The notes under the pieces are model-generated. The model was not told the origin of the DNA. It saw only the letters and a program-made list of their open reading frames with translations, and searched no databases. The position numbers and the translations under genes are program-made. From positions 11,278,729 through 11,342,728 of the forward strand of contig CM049314.1 of assembly GCA_026874595.1 (NCBI GenBank): a DNA stretch of 64,000 bases. The letters run 5' to 3'. Below, piece after piece: positions 1 through 12,900 of this stretch; within the stretch, counting starts at the first letter, position 1; each line of letters begins with the position of its first letter. The stretch comes from Sipunculus nudus. Taxonomy: Eukaryota > Annelida > Sipuncula > Golfingiida > Sipunculidae.

Positions 1-300
1 ATTTCTTAACTATACATGTTCGTTTCAGCTTCTTTAAAGTATCATTTGATATATAACTTATATAACTTAAAGAACTATATATATTTGTGCATGGTCAAGA
101 CAAATGTGTTTCTATCATCATTATTTATATTGTCAACTTATATATAGTGGAGCCGTTCAGACAAATCTCCGGTGATCAAAAGGCTGTGTTAGGTACCGTT
201 AAAAAAATCTTGTAAAAATATATTTACAACAAAACAATTGTTTGTTACAACAACAAGAACAATACATTAGGAAGATACTGGCATAAACGCATATAACATT
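1..300. other. AT-rich flank, no gene seen
   Basis: No coding signal. The part around 150-230 resembles 37595-37680 (shared short motifs such as GGCT.TGTTAGGTACC) and may be the left end of the duplicated upstream segment. Confidence 0.4.
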
Positions 301-329
301 AAATGTACTACAGTATAAACACTACAATT

Positions 330-741
330 ACATTATCACAAAATATCATGAAACATCGTAAAAAAAAATTAAAAAAACATTATCAATTTATCACAAATTG
401 AAATGAAAAATATGAAAAAAAATGTTATAACATCACAAAATGAAATAGAACATCACAAAATCAAGTAAAACATGACAAGATGTAATAGAACATCACAAAA
501 AACGAATCACTATCACAAAGTGTAATAAAATATTGTCACAAAATGTAACAAAAACATCACAAAATGTAATAACATCACAAAATGAAATAGAACATCACAA
601 AGTAAGGTAAAAATTAACATAATGTAATAGAACCACTAAAAAAGAATCACTATCTCAAAGTGTTATAAAATATTGTCACAAAATGTAACAAAAACATCAC
701 AAACTGTAATAAAACAGAACCATAAAACGTAATAAAACGAG
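330..741. repeat. Degenerate minisatellite, ACATCACAAAATGTAATA-type unit
   Basis: About twenty imperfect copies of a roughly 18-20 bp unit built on ACATCACAAAATGTAATA and ACATCACAAAATGAAATAG follow each other head to tail. The array sits inside the segment shared with 37.6-38.9 kb. That copy has a poly-G tract at about the same place and no array. Confidence 0.75.
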
Positions 742-2100
742 AATATCATCCAGCATTAATGCATTGGGTTGGGGAGGGTGAATTATCTGGTGACGTTGCG
801 AACTGTGATACGAATTTATGAATGATCGTTTGAGAAACGTCCCGTTTGCCCAGATTAGGTAGCCATGTTTTTATCCGACTAAATAATAAAAATAAATATT
901 TTTTTCCAACTTCTATTTTTTTTATGAGAGACATATATTTAAATAAACGTTAAGAAGGCGGGCAGTCGATGGGTAGACGGTCTGCTCTCTCCGCTGGCGA
1001 CCAGTGTTCGTTCCGGGAGTCGCCATAAAAGTGAGTTGAAGTGACCCGTTGAAGCCTTATATACGTTGTACAATCCCTTTGAAATAAATGAAGGTTTAAA
1101 ATAAAACATTTGTCTTTACAAACCCTTGTGTGATAATTATTACATTTTGCATGTCTTTAAAATTGTCTTATACGGTCAGGTTCAATAGCATGAATATAAA
1201 TGCGTGAATTTGATTCAGGAACGGTGGGCATTTTGGATATCTCGTAGGATATGGTGTTGCGGCCCGCCCAAGGATGATTGCATAATTAGAAACCACCTTA
1301 TCGGGTTATTTAGTTTCTGTCTAGTAGTTTCAGGAGTGGATCAAGAGCGGGAGGAGTCCAGGAACCCACTTTTTCAGCCACCTCAGCCTGTTTCAGGGCG
1401 CCAAACCAGTCTTTTTGGCATAGACAAGCCCTTAGGGTTTGGGCCAAAGGTAAAAAAAATACTATATTTAAGCAAAAAAAAAAAAGGTATGGTTCGCAGG
1501 CACTTTTTTTCCAGAAATCAGTGCGGGTTGGCGATATTTTATTTTTTACCTTTTTTGTATATTTCGATAAAAATGTCACATGAAAGCATGAAAATAACAG
1601 AATTTTATGCTAATCAGGTAAAAGCACTACATAACAAAGGAAATCTTATAAAAAAAAGTATTATTTTATCTTCTTGAAAGATGAAAATCAAAATAATTTT
1701 TTTTTATGCAGGGTGTTAAATTTGACGCGGGCGGTGCCTGAGAATCATACCTATTATTTTTTTTGGCCTTATGCCTTTGGGCCGATGGTAGAAACTCATA
1801 ATTGAGAAGCTTTGGGCCGATGGTATTAAATTTGAGCAGCATTCATTCACATTTTCAGGGCTTCATACGCTCCCTAGACCCCTGTTTCTTTATATTAAGT
1901 GGCTCTTTATAATGTTTTCTCATTAATCTTCATGGTCCCCCTCTTTTTAAAATCCAGGATCCGCCCCTGCATTGATTGTTATCATCACTGGACCTTGACA
2001 ATATACCTGTTACATGAGTAGCAGAGGTACCTTGTTACACACTCAATTTCTCAGCACATTATTAAACTTAATATCTATGTTTAATGTCTACTTAACTGTC
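742..2100. repeat. Segmental duplication, copy 1
   Basis: Long collinear similarity to 37790-38870 on the same strand. Examples are the stretches at 800-850 against 37803-37860, 1081-1165 against 38030-38115, and 1940-1975 against 38690-38725. Copy 1 differs by local insertions, including a GGGCGGATCC-type block around 1320-1470. No convincing ORF survives. The 157-codon frame at 1204-1677 is low-complexity and not conserved in copy 2. Confidence 0.8.
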
Positions 2101-2630
2101 AGTACAACGGTATTGTACACATTCCATTCGAGTGTGTATAGCCATTAAATGACGATTCAGTGACGTCAAGCACCAGCAATGGACCCATCTGCTGTTTTGT
2201 ACCAGCCTTTACCTTGTAGCATGTTATATTAGCGCATTTACCCAAGGAGTGGTTCACGATGCGAAACAGTGTTTTGCATATGGCCATTTCTAAAGTCAGT
2301 GGATAGTTTCGCAGACAAGCATTTCAAGCATTTCCTGTTGCCAGATACAGGGGAATTATTGGCGGAAGTCGTGATCAGCCGATGATCAAAGGGTGCACAG
2401 TGCGCAGAATCGGATTCACAAGAATACCACTCTACTGGTTAGGGATTCTTGATAAAGAAACCCTTTCCCCACTGGGACTCAATACACCCGACGCGTAGGT
2501 ATAAATGTAGTGAAGATGGTAATGTAATCCGTTCAAATATGTTTGATAAGAATTGTTAAAGGAAAATTGCATGGACATTGACGTTTTGGTGGCAAGGACT
2601 TAATTAGCGTAAGAATACGTAATATGTTGC

Positions 2631-2837
2631 TAGCACAGAAGCGGATCCAGGGGGGGGGGTCCAGGGGGTCCGGACCCCCCCTTTTTCACCCGAAGCAACC
2701 TTTTTTAAGGGGTTTTAGACGTAATTTTGCGGCCTGGACCCCCCCTTTTCCAGACGTGATGACCTTTTTTTTTAGGATTTTCATTAGTCCTCCTGGGTTG
2801 GACCCCCCCTTTTCCTAAATCCTGGATCCGCCCCTGT
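2631..2837. mobile_element. MITE with GGGCGGATCCAGG-type terminal inverted repeats
   Basis: About 200 bp bounded by GCGGATCCAGGGGGG on the left and the inverse CCTGGATCCGCCCCTG on the right, with G/C-homopolymer-rich internal inverted repeats. Related end sequences occur near 1958-1972, 38705-38720 and in degenerate form at 11160-11404. It has no coding capacity. Confidence 0.65.
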
Positions 2838-3639
2838 AGCATATGCGCTTGTGAAATGTTAACAGGTGTTACCATGAGCTGTGACAAATTTGATTTTATA
2901 ATTTAACAGTTGAGACGAGTATTTCTGCCATCCCACAATTCCTAACTGGAAAAGATTCGTTTGGAGGAGAATCCACCTCTGTAGGACCAGAGGTTTATAT
3001 TTTTTTGCTGATACAGAATTAAAGAAAAGTAAAGTTTCTTCTGATAACGATATGGCAACCAGCCCTTACAGAATCATACACATATATACATGTAAATAAT
3101 CAATAAAACAACTATCACAAACATAAACTCTAGATAACAGTCCCGGAATATTTGTTATTTGCTTCATATCTAACAAATATTGCCGAATCTCGCATTTTAG
3201 AGGGTTTAATATACTTGTATGAGCAAGTTGATCAAATTTTATGATGGGTTAGTTTTTCTATATGTTCCTTGAATTAATTTAATTCTAAACTTATAAGCTG
3301 GACGCTCAAACAATATTTAATACGCATCCATAATTTGTACTTTGCGTACGGTGTATCTATTTATGTCTGTTAATTACCATTTCTGTTGGAAAGACAGCCT
3401 AAATTTTGCCATAACAGATCTTAAATTTGGTGCTTATTACTCTAAATATTTCTCTGGTTCTAAAAGTGATTTAATAGAGTTCTACATATGCAATTTACTA
3501 ATTCGCTCAATTTTTGCACGCCTTACTTGTAAGGCACAATCCTATCTTTGCTCTACTATAGCCATAAAATATTTTACATCACCACTATTTAGTGTTACGG
3601 GGTGACATAAAAGAGGACCGAACTGGTGCGCTAGTGAAG

Positions 3640-3775
3640 CTTGCTTTTCTAGCGAAGCGGTTGGAACGTCGGACGTGCGCCACCGACATGGGTTCGAATC
3701 CGGGATCGACCCAATGGTTTCCCCTGAGCAATTTGTCTTCGTAACAGTTAAGATAACCAAAATGAGCCGAAACCC
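3640..3775 (+). mobile_element. tRNA-derived SINE head
   Basis: RNA polymerase III boxes are visible: an A box at about 3650-3664 (TAGCGAAGCGGTTGG) and a consensus B box at 3691-3701 (GGTTCGAATCC). The flanks do not fold into a full cloverleaf by inspection, so I call a SINE and not a functional tRNA gene. Confidence 0.65.
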
Positions 3776-4199
3776 ATTTGATTTAACTGTAGTTTAACAC
3801 ATGATTATTCCAATATCAGCAAGTTGCTTCAACATTCTATGTTTTGTAAGGAAATCTACTTTCTTCTATACAAAAAAGATTACACCAGTACCTTATACCA
3901 CGACTGATATATTTGACCCAAAACGGGTATCTTTGGCACTCTCCAAGGACACCACAATTTGACGTGGCCACCCCTGCCGCTAAAACCTTTTTACAATATC
4001 GGTATTATACGGTTTCAATTTGATCACATCTTTCCGACCCATATGATAACTTCGGTAACATAATTTTATCTAAAAGCTTGCATTTTTCACAAACCGGCAT
4101 TTTGTTTTTATATTTTTCAACATTGCTGCTTTCATATTTGAATTGGCAGAAGCTAATGTTTTCATATATCATGTAATGATAGTATTACCCAAATGTTTA
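3776..4199. other. Non-coding, nothing recognised
   Basis: AT-rich sequence without open frames, splice-flanked exons or obvious repeats. Confidence 0.4.
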
Positions 4200-4975
4200 T
4201 AATTATTTAAAATAATGTTTTTACCCTTGTGTGTCCATTTCTCAGCCTTCTTTACGTAACCTCCATTTCTAAATATAACAATTTGTGATTAAATGAGGTT
4301 AACCAGGATTCCCCACTTTGAGAAAAGTACATCCAATATAGTGATTAATTTCTGCAAAGTGCTAGGTATGTCAGCTAATAAGATAATAATGTTCGCAAAT
4401 ATACATTTATATTGAAATCTCTGGTGCATTTTCTTTTTAAAGAATTTCCACGACAATGGCTTGTTTCAATCATCTCATACAACTGATCAAGGAATATATT
4501 AAATAATATTGGGCTCAATATACACACTTGTCTAGTTCCCTTCTAACAGTTATACAATTCAGTTAACCCATCTGAAGTTTGAGCACAGGCTTTAAGGTCA
4601 AGATACATTGTTCTAATGACTGATAATTTATTTCCAAGAATCCAACATTGAATTAATTTATAAAATAATAGATAATGTTGCACAGAGTCAAACGCGGTCG
4701 AAAAATCGACGAAAAGGCGATAAAGTCGTCCCCTCCGTTCAGTAAGGTAATTTTGAGCAATTCCTTACAAAATAAAAGCATTATCAAGAGTACTAAAACC
4801 TTGTCGGCATCCAGCTTAATTCTCTATGTAAAGTTTATTGTCCTCTGCCCATTGTGTGAATCTCTCGCATAATATTTTACATAAATTTTTACTAAAATTC
4901 CTAAGTAAGGAAAGGCCCTTGTTGTTCTTAGCATTGTTTGTCTGGCCCTTTTAAATAAAATACTAACATAATACT
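4200..4975 (-). pseudogene. Degraded LINE reverse transcriptase fragment
   Basis: Read on the minus strand, the region spells non-LTR retrotransposon RT motifs in several broken frames. There is an upstream block containing FTQWAEDNKLYIEN and a QAG.RQGFSTLDN-like stretch (about 4750-4880). The RT motif FVDFSTAFDSV lies at 4681-4713. A GTRQxCILSPILF motif lies at 4501-4540. The LINE RT order (AFD before the ILSP motif) is preserved. Stops and frameshifts make it a fossil. The clade (CR1/jockey-like) is not resolved. Confidence 0.7.
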
Positions 4976-7396
4976 ATAATACTACATGATATCATGTTTT
5001 TACTTATTTGAAGGTCGTACACTGCATAGCCGGTTAACCATTATTGATCAGTTGCCCCCCCCCCTCGTGATCGTTAGTCGATCTAGTTACATCAGTTTAT
5101 CTAGACAAGACTATCCTGGTTCCCGGGCCATATATGTTCCCAGAACATATATAAGTTGTATCTACCATATTCACTTGGTCTCTTGTCGTTGTTGGCATCA
5201 TGTAGAAACAGTAGGCACGTGCTTTAGTTACTTTGCACAGTAACACGTACAGGTGCCACCGATATTACACCCGCCAGTAGAAACAGATGTGTGATCACAT
5301 GATAACTACACGCAACCTATTGTCTCGGCCCAAGACGTGTGATTCCGATCCGCTCTGCTCCTCTCCGTCAGATCGTATCACAGTTGTGGATGCGCAACAA
5401 CGCAACCTATTACACCTTTAAAATGTGAACTTCCGTCTTTGTGCAGATAGAATAACACAAATTTCTCCCAAGGCAATCTACATATTGTGTCATGAACCAA
5501 CAAAACGCTCAAGCCCTTTGTTTTGACAGCCCCTGCACAAAGACGCTATTTCTAGAGTATGAAATCATAACTAGAGAGTACTTCTGTGTGGAAGTTGTTT
5601 TGTTCACGTGTGACCACAAAGTCCTTATTCCTGAAATAGGATGTAGCAGGTAGGCCTAAAGGAACAAATTGACGCCCTTTTTTAACTAATAACACACACT
5701 AATGACCAAGGAAATGACCATTGAATTATATTGTACGTGCTTACCTAAATGTTTTGTGTTCAACGCAACACTGTGTTTTCAGAATCACAGTAGTTTTAGA
5801 ATCGAATGGCCAACAATTTTACAATTTCATTTTCATTCCCTATCTCATTGCATAGGACATAATTACACAGCAACTGTTTTCTGCCATGTGTAATTTCATA
5901 ACAACGAATGTCGACCGGCCTTTATACATGGTATATACTGTAAACCATACAAAAAACTCTCTCTCTCTCTGACACACACACCTAAACACACACAGACATA
6001 CGTACACCCTTTTTTGTTTATGTCACAAACCAATCCTTTCATCGTTGATACACGTAAAAATAGCATCAGCACCGAAACGAGTGAGATTACCACGGACCAC
6101 ACGAAGAGGTCCGGGTATTGTTATGGAAATGCCCATTTCTTTGGTTGCCGTAATAAAGACAAAAACAATACCTACGAAACAATAAGCCATTGTCCCCTTC
6201 ACGTGACCATTGAACTCGCTGGTCTTGTAAGAAGAAGCAGGATTGGAAAGCTTTAGTTTTGAAAATGAAGATTTGTGTTCCGTTGATTCTAAAAGGGATC
6301 TTATTCAGTAGGCACTTTCACTCCAACTGTGTCGTTGAGGAGTACCTTACACGCAAGTTTTGGCTAGAGGCAGAACTTGCGTTTCATCTCTCTTCAAAGC
6401 ACGCAATATTCAGTGTTTACTGAATTCATTAAGAGCTTCTCTGCCTTGCTTACGCAGTAAGTAAAAAATCTAAAAAAATTATCATCATAATTTTTTGTTC
6501 ATGTTATATGATTATTATTTCGCTTTTGTGATTCAGACACTGTTTAATTTAATAAGAAATCCTAGTGGGAACTGCGAAGTACGTAAGCCATCACAAATTA
6601 AAGGAAGAAATGGAGCCACTTTAAAACGCGGGCTTCAGAGCAAATGTATGATCACTCGCGCCGTCTCGACAAGGTTATGAGTGTATACGGACGTACGTGA
6701 TGATGTTTAGGATTTATGTAATGGGGAGAATGTAAGTGGCTGATAAAAATAAGTGGCATAATTAAGATGCAAGCAGCAATATACTATGGCTGTAGCCCGC
6801 GTTCTATAATAGTAACGGAGAAATAGTTCCAGCGCTATCTTCAGGTGATATCGTGACCGTATTCAGTTGTTCGGACACCTTATTGGCAGGGGTGAAAGAC
6901 CAGATCCCGCAATAAAGTGCTTCCTGCATGTTAAAGTCTTGTAACAGTACATCATTTGTCTGTGAGTAGCCTACTTAGTAAGCCTCTGTATTATAGAGAC
7001 GGACACTCTGTCTAGTCTGTGAGATGCTAAGAAATTAAAGAAAATGCAGCCGAGAGACACTGTTAAAAAATAAATCTGAAGAATTATATTTTGTCGTGCA
7101 GCTCGCAATGCCTTTACTAAAAGACAACGTCAGAGAAGACCCTCAGCGTTGAACATTGATCTTTGCTCGTCGGAGACTCGGATAACAGTCGTGACGGTTG
7201 AGTTAATATAATTATTACTTTTAGTTAATAATAATTATCACTGTTATTACTTGTTCGTTTGTTATTTGTATAACAATTGTTCTTTCATCGTATCATATCT
7301 TGACTCTTTTTTTTTTGCGTCGGTTTCTTGGTAAATATTATTAGCATCTAATTTTTCATATATTCTGACATTACCTTCCTCAATCAGACCATATAT
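4976..7396. other. Upstream region of the CAP gene, no exon recognised
   Basis: Frames of 60-85 codons occur but none has a recognisable domain or splice context. There is a short CT/CA-rich tract at 5957-5998 and a C-run near 5045. A 5' UTR exon and promoter of the gene starting at 7523 probably lie here, but I cannot place them. Confidence 0.4.
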
Positions 7397-7522
7397 TTGT
7401 TTCAGGTGTGTTGTCTTTGGCGTGCTCCACGTGGACACATTGGTAAAGCGTGCTGTAACGTTAAACCGCTATCATCAGCAATTTCAGAGCCCATGTTTTA
7501 TTTGGTCAAATCTTTTTCAGAG

Positions 7523-9926
7523 ATGCTTGTGTTCGCGATCCTCTCGGCGCTGACGTTGGTTTCGGCGCAGGACTACCTCCAGGATGTAACGGGCGGGATG
7601 ACTGCGGACGAGATGCGTGACGTCATGTTGGATGAGATCAACAAACTGAGACGAGCCGTTCATCACGGTCCTCCGTCAAACATGAACCACGTGGTATGTT
7701 GATAATAAAATATCATAATATACTATGAGACACGACAACTGTTACAGTGTTTTTGTCTTAGTGCAGCTATGTTGAAAATAGATGAGTTAACAATTTCCTT
7801 TGAACGGCTGATGATAATGTCAGTAATTTAACCGCTGATTATATGGCGCTTTCACGTTGTCTTTAAAGTATACCTTTATATGAATACCGCAAATACATTG
7901 GCCACCTATTGGGTGATTTTAGTACTAACAGGAATCTCAAATATTGAAGTAATGTGTAATTTGGTTGTAACATGATAATAGGTGTGCTTGGGTTGGTTTG
8001 TGTATTTTTTTCACATATTATTCTCCAGTACTGGAATTTGGAGATTGAGAAAAAAGCCATGGAGTGGGCAAGAAACTGTCCAGGTAATCACGGGGGATAC
8101 ATCGGTTCTTCTGGACAAAACATGCACTGGTTTGGTTGGCCACCGACTGAGGCTAAACTCAGGTAATAAACAATGGCAGTGAAAATAAACATACGGACGT
8201 CGCTAGCACTCCGCAACCGTTGTTAACCCAGTCTCACACTCAAGTCTCACAGAGAACGAAACGCAAATGGGGGAGCGTTACGGAATATAAACAACACTGT
8301 AATATTAGACCTGAACCGTATTTGACAATTTATGCAGTTTCACACAGAGTAGCCCGTATATATATATATGTGTGTGTGTGTGTATGCGGGACGTCTCTTG
8401 AGAGATTATATAGGTAACCGACCTACTGGCATTAGAGCTTGTTATACGCACATATGGAATCTCTATTTAATTTATTTAATAGCAATTTTTATCCGCATTC
8501 CGAGTGCCGACTCCATATTCCGTGTGTACGGAATTGATTAATCTTGTTGCTTCAAATCTGTTATAAACTGTCTTCTACCCTCTGATAATTAGAGGTGGCG
8601 TATCTACCCTATACCGACCCCTATGATCTATTTATGCTATTTCATTTCACAGATGCTATGTTCATCCTATAACGGAGCTGTTTTCGTTTGCTTATTCTTA
8701 CTTTCTAACTGATTTTACAGATACTATATCCACCAAATGACAGAGCCCTTTTCTCTGTTAATTCTCTATTCCTTTTAAAAAACTCTCAGATCTTGATTCC
8801 GTTTTATAAATATCATGTTTACCTTGTGAAAGAGCCCATTCATCTGTTCTTTGTAACCCGTTTATAGGCGGTGCATATATGACTTCTGGAAAGAATGTAA
8901 CAACCCTGGCTATGACTATTGGCAAGCGAGATCAGTGACTGGAAACTGGGCAGACACCGGACACTACACCATCGTAAGACACATGTTTTACAGTTGAACC
9001 AGCATATTGCACTTTGCATGTAATATTTTCGATATTTCGAACTAATTTATAACTATTTATATTATTTGATAACCTAAATATTGATATCTTATCATTTCAG
9101 TATTATTAATGTTGAGGATAACTTTATAATGGAAATGTGAAAAGAACAAAGATGGAAAGAGTATAAATTAATTAAGGATTTTAATAAGTGTATTTTATTA
9201 TATTTTAGGCCTACTGAGACATGTTGTAAGGTTTGATGTTTGGTTCGTGGGTATAGATATCGATATTTGACGGATAAAAACAGATGCCTGTACTACTGTC
9301 ACGTGATCTTTCTGATGTCATGTGATCGTTTTGATTTATAATTCAGCAAGATGGCGCTTTCGTCCTTAAGGTCGGGTGTGGTTTTGTTAACTGCAATGGC
9401 AAAGCTTCCACACTTGTCTGCAACTACGACGCCATGTAAGTTTATACATAATTCCTCTAAACATTATGCTACTTCAAAGGGGTCAACCCAAGCGGACAAA
9501 CGACTTGACATTAAAGAAGTCCCCATGTTCGGAAGTAATATATTAACTAATATATTATCCCTTTAATGTCTGAGATTGATAAGGGACCATAATAAATAAT
9601 GTACTTGAATTCTTGTAAACTATATATTTAATATTTGCATGAATGATGAAAGTTTGGCTGAAGTTTTTTACAACTTGAACAAGAGCATATAAAACAGTTT
9701 AATGCATGGCCATTATATTAGGCTGGTATTTCCTTATATTATTATTATTGTTATTCCTAATAATGAAATTCAATTGTTTGTCATTTGAGGCCCGGGCCTT
9801 CACGTCTGGGAGACTTCGTAGAGAAGAAGTACCTGTTATCTAACGGAACATCACGCCTGTATGAGATCGGTCCTCCCTGTACTGGATGTCGCTCTGGGAC
9901 TGGATGGTGCCTCAAAGGACTGTGTG
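7523..9926 (+). CDS. Exons 1-5: signal peptide and CAP domain
   Basis: Five exons (7523-7693, 8029-8162, 8868-8973, 9347-9435, 9790-9926) with GTATGT, GTAATA, GTAAGA, GTAAGT and GTGAGT donors. Exon 1 carries the signal peptide and the first CAP helix (LDEINKLRRAV, where many CAP proteins have EHNxLR). Exon 2 gives AMEWARNC, a His in NCPGNHGG and GQN in place of the usual GEN. Exon 3 ends in the CAP signature start GHYT. Exon 4 continues to KVGCG and VCNY. Exon 5 closes the domain (VEKKYLLSNGTSRLYEIGP) and adds the C..C....GWC..GLC tail usual after CAP domains. The segment between GHYT and VGCG lacks the usual QxVW. Both likely metal-site histidines remain, but the Glu of GEN is Gln. Confidence 0.88.
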
Positions 9927-12900
9927 GTGAGTGATTTAAAAGGTATCCAACAGAGGGCGCTGCTGATCGCTTTGATCGTTTGGATTTTTATTGAAATGTA
10001 CCATTCTTCTCACGCGAGATCTCGTCTATGACGGGGAAATATCTCTATTAATCAATGGGTACAAGGCACTATTTTTAGTCGAACGCAAGCTATATCGCCT
10101 GGCAATCGAAAATTACATTAATTAAGGCATTAGAGTAAATATAGAACAAACATTGACAACATACATTTTATATATAATGGTTATAATATGGTTATAATTG
10201 TCTGTTTGTTTTTTACATGTTGTAAAACTTGGGAAAACTACATTGCGGCGCGATATCAGTGATGTAGTGGTGTAAATGTATACAAACAATAGCACGTGCC
10301 ACACGGTTTAAGCATGTGTTTGGTATATGGGCGCAATTCTTGGGTGACAGGTGATGTCCAGGTGCATGTGGTCCACCATATTTGTATACGGCGGTTGCCC
10401 CGCAATCCAGGTCAAACCCTCTGTTGTTCCGTGTCGTGTGCAAATCCCCTTGCAGGGTTCTATAATTGTCTCAATAGACCTTGATCCCGTCCGGAGTTTG
10501 GGAACGTACATGTTTTGAAAAAAGTCACATGAATGTTATACGTTCTGTCGAAAATGAATGATTCTAACTTCTATCAATATTCTTAATATTTTTAAAGATT
10601 ATGATGGCCTTTCATGTGATTATCCTCGTTAAATTTTATTTTTATTTCCAGTTGATTCGTGTCCCCCAGGGAGCAGCAGCACTGACTGTGGTAAGTGTAG
10701 AAAGACATTAGAGCAAATTAGGTGGAACTGTTAGAGCCAGCATAAATATAACAGACTATGGTAACGTTCTCCGATTGCTGACCAAAGTATTGAAAAATGA
10801 AATATAAATGTAACTCATGAGCGTAACTATAAATTATTAATTCTTTTCAATGATTTATTTGTGTCGAATTATGTGCGTTATAGTTCATGCATGCAGAACT
10901 TGAGTAATCAGTTCCCCTTCACTGTTTAAACTATGTAAGGCATTTGGTCTTATGGTCCACCAAATCAAAAATCGGAACGTACTGGAAAGCGTTTTAAATG
11001 AAGGGGGGAAAAGGAAACTTTAGCTGGTATATAATGCTTATTTTACTTTGTATAGTTTGTGGACTCCAAAACCAGTGTGTCCACGGAACGCTGGACCCGG
11101 ATACCTGTCAATGTCAGTGTAAGAAGGACTATACCGGACATCTCTGTGACCGTAAGTAAGGGGTCCGGATTTAGGGGCGGGTAGGGTGCAGGGGTCACGC
11201 GCCCTCCCCAGTTTTCGACCAAACATCTAGGAAACTAAGCACTCAATACCGGAAAACAGAGCTGGATGCTTTTAAAACTACTCCTAATTGCTCCTATACA
11301 GCATAAATTTCAAAACAGTTTTGTACACTTTGGGAGGTGCCCCACTCCCCTAATCCCCCCCTTTGCGACCCCCTCCCCCTTTTTCTAAAATCCCGTATCC
11401 GCCGGTGGTAAGGCGATGTTTCTGGACGCTAGGGGTTATTTTTGTATTGGGAATTAAAAAACTGCCTGAACTCTCTGAAATCGCCTGCACAAGCTTTTTA
11501 CCAATCGAGGAAAATATTTATACTTTACATATTGACAACATTATTCAGTCCATGCATTAGATAAAATTCTGTACAATTAACTTCCTTTCACAGATCATAT
11601 GGATCTCGCTTCAGTAGCTTCATCTATACAGTATTTAATTATATAGTATATGTTACTAGCCTATGATTAATGGTCATTATTAAGGGCATAAATAATGCCC
11701 AGCAATGAATGGGCGTGTGAAATAAGGTAAGAATGTTTAAAAGAAGAATGTGGCGTAGCCGTCGGCGACCAGGTATATTGTACAATGAAAAAAGGAAACT
11801 TGTCAATCATTTATTTCATATATATATATATATATATTTAAAATGTCGGTAATCTTGTTTCAGGTCCATGTCAAAATTTCGGCAGCAGTTGTAACGCTGA
11901 ATCATGTCATAATAACGTCACAGCCAGGACTGAATGTGCTGCGTATTGCAACAAATGCCGTAAGTGTTGATGGTTCATACACTATCCTCCAGTCATTCTG
12001 AACAGCTTTTGTATTTTGACACCAAAATAGCCACGATGCATAATTAAACCGAACTGTTCATGTTGTATTCAAACTATTGCACAATATAACATACAGGGAT
12101 ATGTTAGTAACTTTAAATATCTTTTCTGTCAAAACTACCGATCGTCCGTGTAAACGTGTGTAAATGAACCCACATTGTTTCTCTTTCTTTTTTTAATATT
12201 CTCGTTTGATATAAGCTCCCTTGGAGCATGAGTTTATAAAACATCAGGACAACTGATATAAATCATATTGATCAGGCTAATTATAATAAAAAAAGGCTCT
12301 CAGTCCAGCAACCGCGTGTGGAAAATTAAAATTCAATGCAAAATCACGAGGCCATCTCTGCCCGTCTGTCTAGCTATCTCTCTCTGTCTACCCCCCCTTC
12401 TCTCTGGAATTTTTTACCTCTACATGATTTTATTAAATCGTTTAAAATATCTGATGAATATAATGTGGTTGGCTTCATATTCGCAAGATTAGATATTCGC
12501 TATTTTCAATTCTTCAGTATTTCGTGACGGTTTCATTTTCGCGATTTACACTTTCACAATGGACATAAAGACTTATTGTATCAGTTACCTAATATGTACC
12601 CAAAATCTTAACAATTGCACCCGGGGCTAAAGGTACTTGGAACAGATGTACCCGTAGTTCCGAATTTCTTGCAATAATTCTTGCAGAACTTCTTCAGTTA
12701 CACAAAAGTATTTTCATTTTAATTTTATCAATCTTTGAATTACGGTTAACATTAAATGTTCGCAAATATTGATGCTATACCGGCATAATACACGTGAGAT
12801 GCCACTGAAGCTACTGCATAAAGTACGGTTCACCTTGCAGGTTTTATTTTCGCGATAATTACCTCTTCTCGAATATTGCGAATTTGAAACCTTCGCGAAT

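Noticed and set aside
320-741. CRISPR-like regular array
   Set aside because: The units are head to tail with no unique spacers, and the DNA is eukaryotic. It is a minisatellite.
1204-1677. 157-codon frame
   Set aside because: Not preserved in the duplicate at 38 kb. It spans low-complexity A and T runs.
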